Assembly: GCA_038230735.1 (NCBI GenBank)
Contig: JBBRMR010000019.1
Coordinates: 1 to 64,000, forward strand
Length of the DNA stretch: 64,000 nt
Direction of reading: 5' to 3'
From: Arcicella sp038230735
GTDB lineage: Bacteria; Bacteroidota; Bacteroidia; Cytophagales; Spirosomataceae
The notes under the pieces: model-generated
Database searches by the model: none
Told to the model about the DNA's origin: nothing
What the model saw: the letters and a program-made list of their open reading frames with translations, nothing else
Shown here: positions 62,669 to 64,000 of the stretch, piece after piece
Layout of the letters: each line of letters begins with the position of its first letter
How positions within the stretch are numbered: position 1 is the first letter of the stretch
Translations under genes and position numbers: made by a program

Positions 62669-62675
62669 TACCCTT

Positions 62676-63569
62676 ATGTACAGAAATCAAAGATTCTTAT
62701 TATTTATATTGTTTGCCATTGTGCTAACTGCTTGTAGCAATTTTGAGAAAGTCAGGAAAATGACCGACGAAAAAAAGAAATATGTTGCCGCCGTTAAATA
62801 CTTCAAAAAAGGGCAATACGACAAAGCAAGCATACTTTTTGAGGAATTGCTGCCCGTACTAACGGGAACAGACCAGCAGGAAATTGCAACGTTTTACCAA
62901 GCCTATTGTGATTATCACACGGGGAGTTACGAAACAGCCAATTTCCACTTCAAACGATTTTCCGAGACTTTTGCTCGTAGTGAATACTATGAAGAAGCTG
63001 TTTACATGTCAGCGTATTCATTATACAGAAACTCGCCTGAATATAATCTTGACCAAAGCGGAACGATTACTGCCATCAATGAGTTACAAAGTTTCATCAA
63101 CAATTATCCCGACAGTAAATACCGAGACGAATCTTCGGACTTGATTAAGTTGCTCAGAGTAAAATTAGAGCGAAAGGCTTACGAAAAAGCGAAATTATAC
63201 AACAAAACGAGTGCTTTTAACATCGCTACATTAAAATCGGCAGTGATTGAAATTACCAATTTTCAGAAGGAATATCCTGATTCAGATTTCAACGAAGAGA
63301 TGGCATTTTTGAAAGTTCAGGCACAATATTCCTTGGCAAAAAGTACCATTGAAAGCAAACAAAAAGAGCGTTTTGATGAAGCAATCAAGTTTTATCAGGC
63401 TTTTATTGATAAATACCCACAAAGTAATTTCTTGAAAAAAGCGGAACCGTTATACGAAGTTAGTTTGAAAGAAAGTGAAAGAATTGCAAAATTAGAGGCT
63501 GAATTTAAAGCCGCAAGAGACAAAGAAAAATCAAACACTGCCAAAGTTGGGGCAGCCGATAAACAATAA
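62676..63569 (+). CDS. bamD: Outer membrane protein assembly factor BamD
   Basis: 297-residue lipoprotein (signal ends V-L-T-A-C-S-N) with about five TPR-like helix pairs, such as A-A-V-K-Y-F-K-K-G-Q-Y-D-K-A and F-Y-Q-A-Y-C-D-Y-H-T-G-S-Y-E-T-A and A-I-K-F-Y-Q-A-F-I-D-K-Y-P-Q-S. BamD helps insert beta-barrel proteins into the outer membrane with BamA. The C-terminal coil is rich in A, K and E. It is followed after 28 bases by rpoZ, as is common in Bacteroidota. Confidence 0.93.
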   Translation: MYRNQRFLLFILFAIVLTACSNFEKVRKMTDEKKKYVAAVKYFKKGQYDKASILFEELLPVLTGTDQQEIATFYQAYCDYHTGSYETANFHFKRFSETFARSEYYEEAVYMSAYSLYRNSPEYNLDQSGTITAINELQSFINNYPDSKYRDESSDLIKLLRVKLERKAYEKAKLYNKTSAFNIATLKSAVIEITNFQKEYPDSDFNEEMAFLKVQAQYSLAKSTIESKQKERFDEAIKFYQAFIDKYPQSNFLKKAEPLYEVSLKESERIAKLEAEFKAARDKEKSNTAKVGAADKQ

Positions 63570-63597
63570 TAAATAGAGGTTAAAATCTAAAAATAAA

Positions 63598-63912
63598 ATG
63601 GCAACAAATCCATCAATCATTACCAGAAATGTAGCAGAGTTAGCTATTAAAGCGGGCGGCAATACTTACGAAGCCGTAGCGATTATTTCTAAGAGAGCAA
63701 GACAAATTGCTTTGAAATCGAAAGAAGAATTGAACAATAAATTGTCTGATTTTGCTTCATCAGTAGATAATTTGGAAGAAATTTTCGAGAACCGTGAGCA
63801 AATCGAAATCTCAAAATTCTATGAGCGTTTGCCCAAGCCAACCTCTTTGGCAATTGACGAATTTTTGGAAGATAAATTCACTTATACTTTGCCTTCGAAG
63901 GAAGAAGAGTAG
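63598..63912 (+). CDS. rpoZ: RNA polymerase omega subunit (RpoZ family)
   Basis: 104 residues. The N-terminal half has T-R-N-V-A-E-L-A, N-T-Y-E-A-V-A-I-I-S-K-R-A-R-Q-I, the standard omega signature for binding the beta-prime C-terminus. The C-terminal half is the Bacteroidota-specific extension rich in acid residues (S-S-V-D-N-L-E-E-I-F-E-N). It is downstream of bamD, and a terminator closes the unit. Confidence 0.92.
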   Translation: MATNPSIITRNVAELAIKAGGNTYEAVAIISKRARQIALKSKEELNNKLSDFASSVDNLEEIFENREQIEISKFYERLPKPTSLAIDEFLEDKFTYTLPSKEEE

Positions 63913-63938
63913 AGTGATTTTTGATTATTCAACATTAT

Positions 63939-63975
63939 GGACGGCTTCCTATTTTAAGGAAGCCGTCCGTTTTTT
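63939..63975 (+). terminator. Strong hairpin terminator after rpoZ
   Basis: GGACGGCTTCCT pairs with AGGAAGCCGTCC around a 6-base loop, followed by GTTTTTT. A textbook intrinsic terminator. Confidence 0.92.
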
Positions 63976-64000
63976 AGGAGTATATTGGCATTTTCCAGCC

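Noticed and set aside
1..64000. tRNA or rRNA genes and CRISPR arrays
   Set aside because: No T-loop-like GTTCGA signature with cloverleaf context, no rRNA-like stretch and no regularly spaced identical repeats were found by eye.

Overview
The window looks like a chromosomal segment of an AT-rich member of the Bacteroidota, most likely of the order Cytophagales. The reasons are a type IX secretion C-terminal sorting domain on a giant surface protein, Bacteroidota-style -7 boxes (TAnnTTTG), the divergent rsfS-ftsH/birA arrangement, the bamD-rpoZ pair, many secreted DUF1080 and Gfo/Idh type sugar proteins, and many weak ribosome binding sites with some TTG starts. No tRNA, rRNA, CRISPR array or transposase was seen.

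Layout. 1-6.7 kb: tail of an OmpA-like protein, then housekeeping genes (ftsH, rsfS, birA), a 38-residue membrane protein, an acyl-CoA synthetase and a lipoprotein esterase. 6.7-26.5 kb: secreted sugar dehydrogenase, dipeptide epimerase with a PLP enzyme, a serine hydrolase, two giant surface proteins (1425 and 1439 residues), a cytochrome-containing dehydrogenase, a TolC-type channel, an RRM protein and a YigZ/IMPACT protein. 26.6-39.4 kb: a coherent catabolic island. It holds an AraC regulator, two DUF3500 proteins flanking a HupE/UreJ permease, a secreted subtype-B tannase, an aromatic-acid MFS importer, a VOC-type extradiol dioxygenase, a GalB-like hydratase, a GalC/LigK-like aldolase, a Rossmann dehydrogenase and a GalD-like tautomerase. 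39.4-47.5 kb: 3-keto-sugar type enzymes, a penicillin-acylase family enzyme, a metallo-beta-lactamase fold hydrolase, a broken HNH gene and a sugar isomerase. 47.5-52.9 kb: an ECF sigma factor with a predicted anti-sigma/TPR partner, a small VOC protein, molybdenum cofactor genes (moeA, moaC, mobA) and miaA. 53-57.8 kb: a lysine-degradation set (ALDH7-type dehydrogenase, DUF1338 2-oxoadipate enzyme, saccharopine dehydrogenase family). 58-64 kb: a small Ser/Lys-rich protein, a glycosyltransferase and a glycosidase, a Bor-like lipoprotein, an M48 protease, bamD and rpoZ.

The most notable reading is that 27.6-39.4 kb encodes a complete route from tannins to central metabolism. Tannase releases gallate outside the cytoplasm, the MFS protein imports it, and the ring is opened by a type I (VOC) dioxygenase instead of the LigB-type GalA/DesB enzyme of proteobacteria. 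A tautomerase, hydratase and aldolase then give pyruvate and oxaloacetate. The row is interrupted by an inverted xisH-xisI pair, and xisH itself is frameshifted by a 16-bp hairpin-like insertion.

Several dispersed palindromic repeat families lie between genes, and two of them touch coding sequence. Starts were moved from the longest open frame to a better ATG in many genes; each case is stated.
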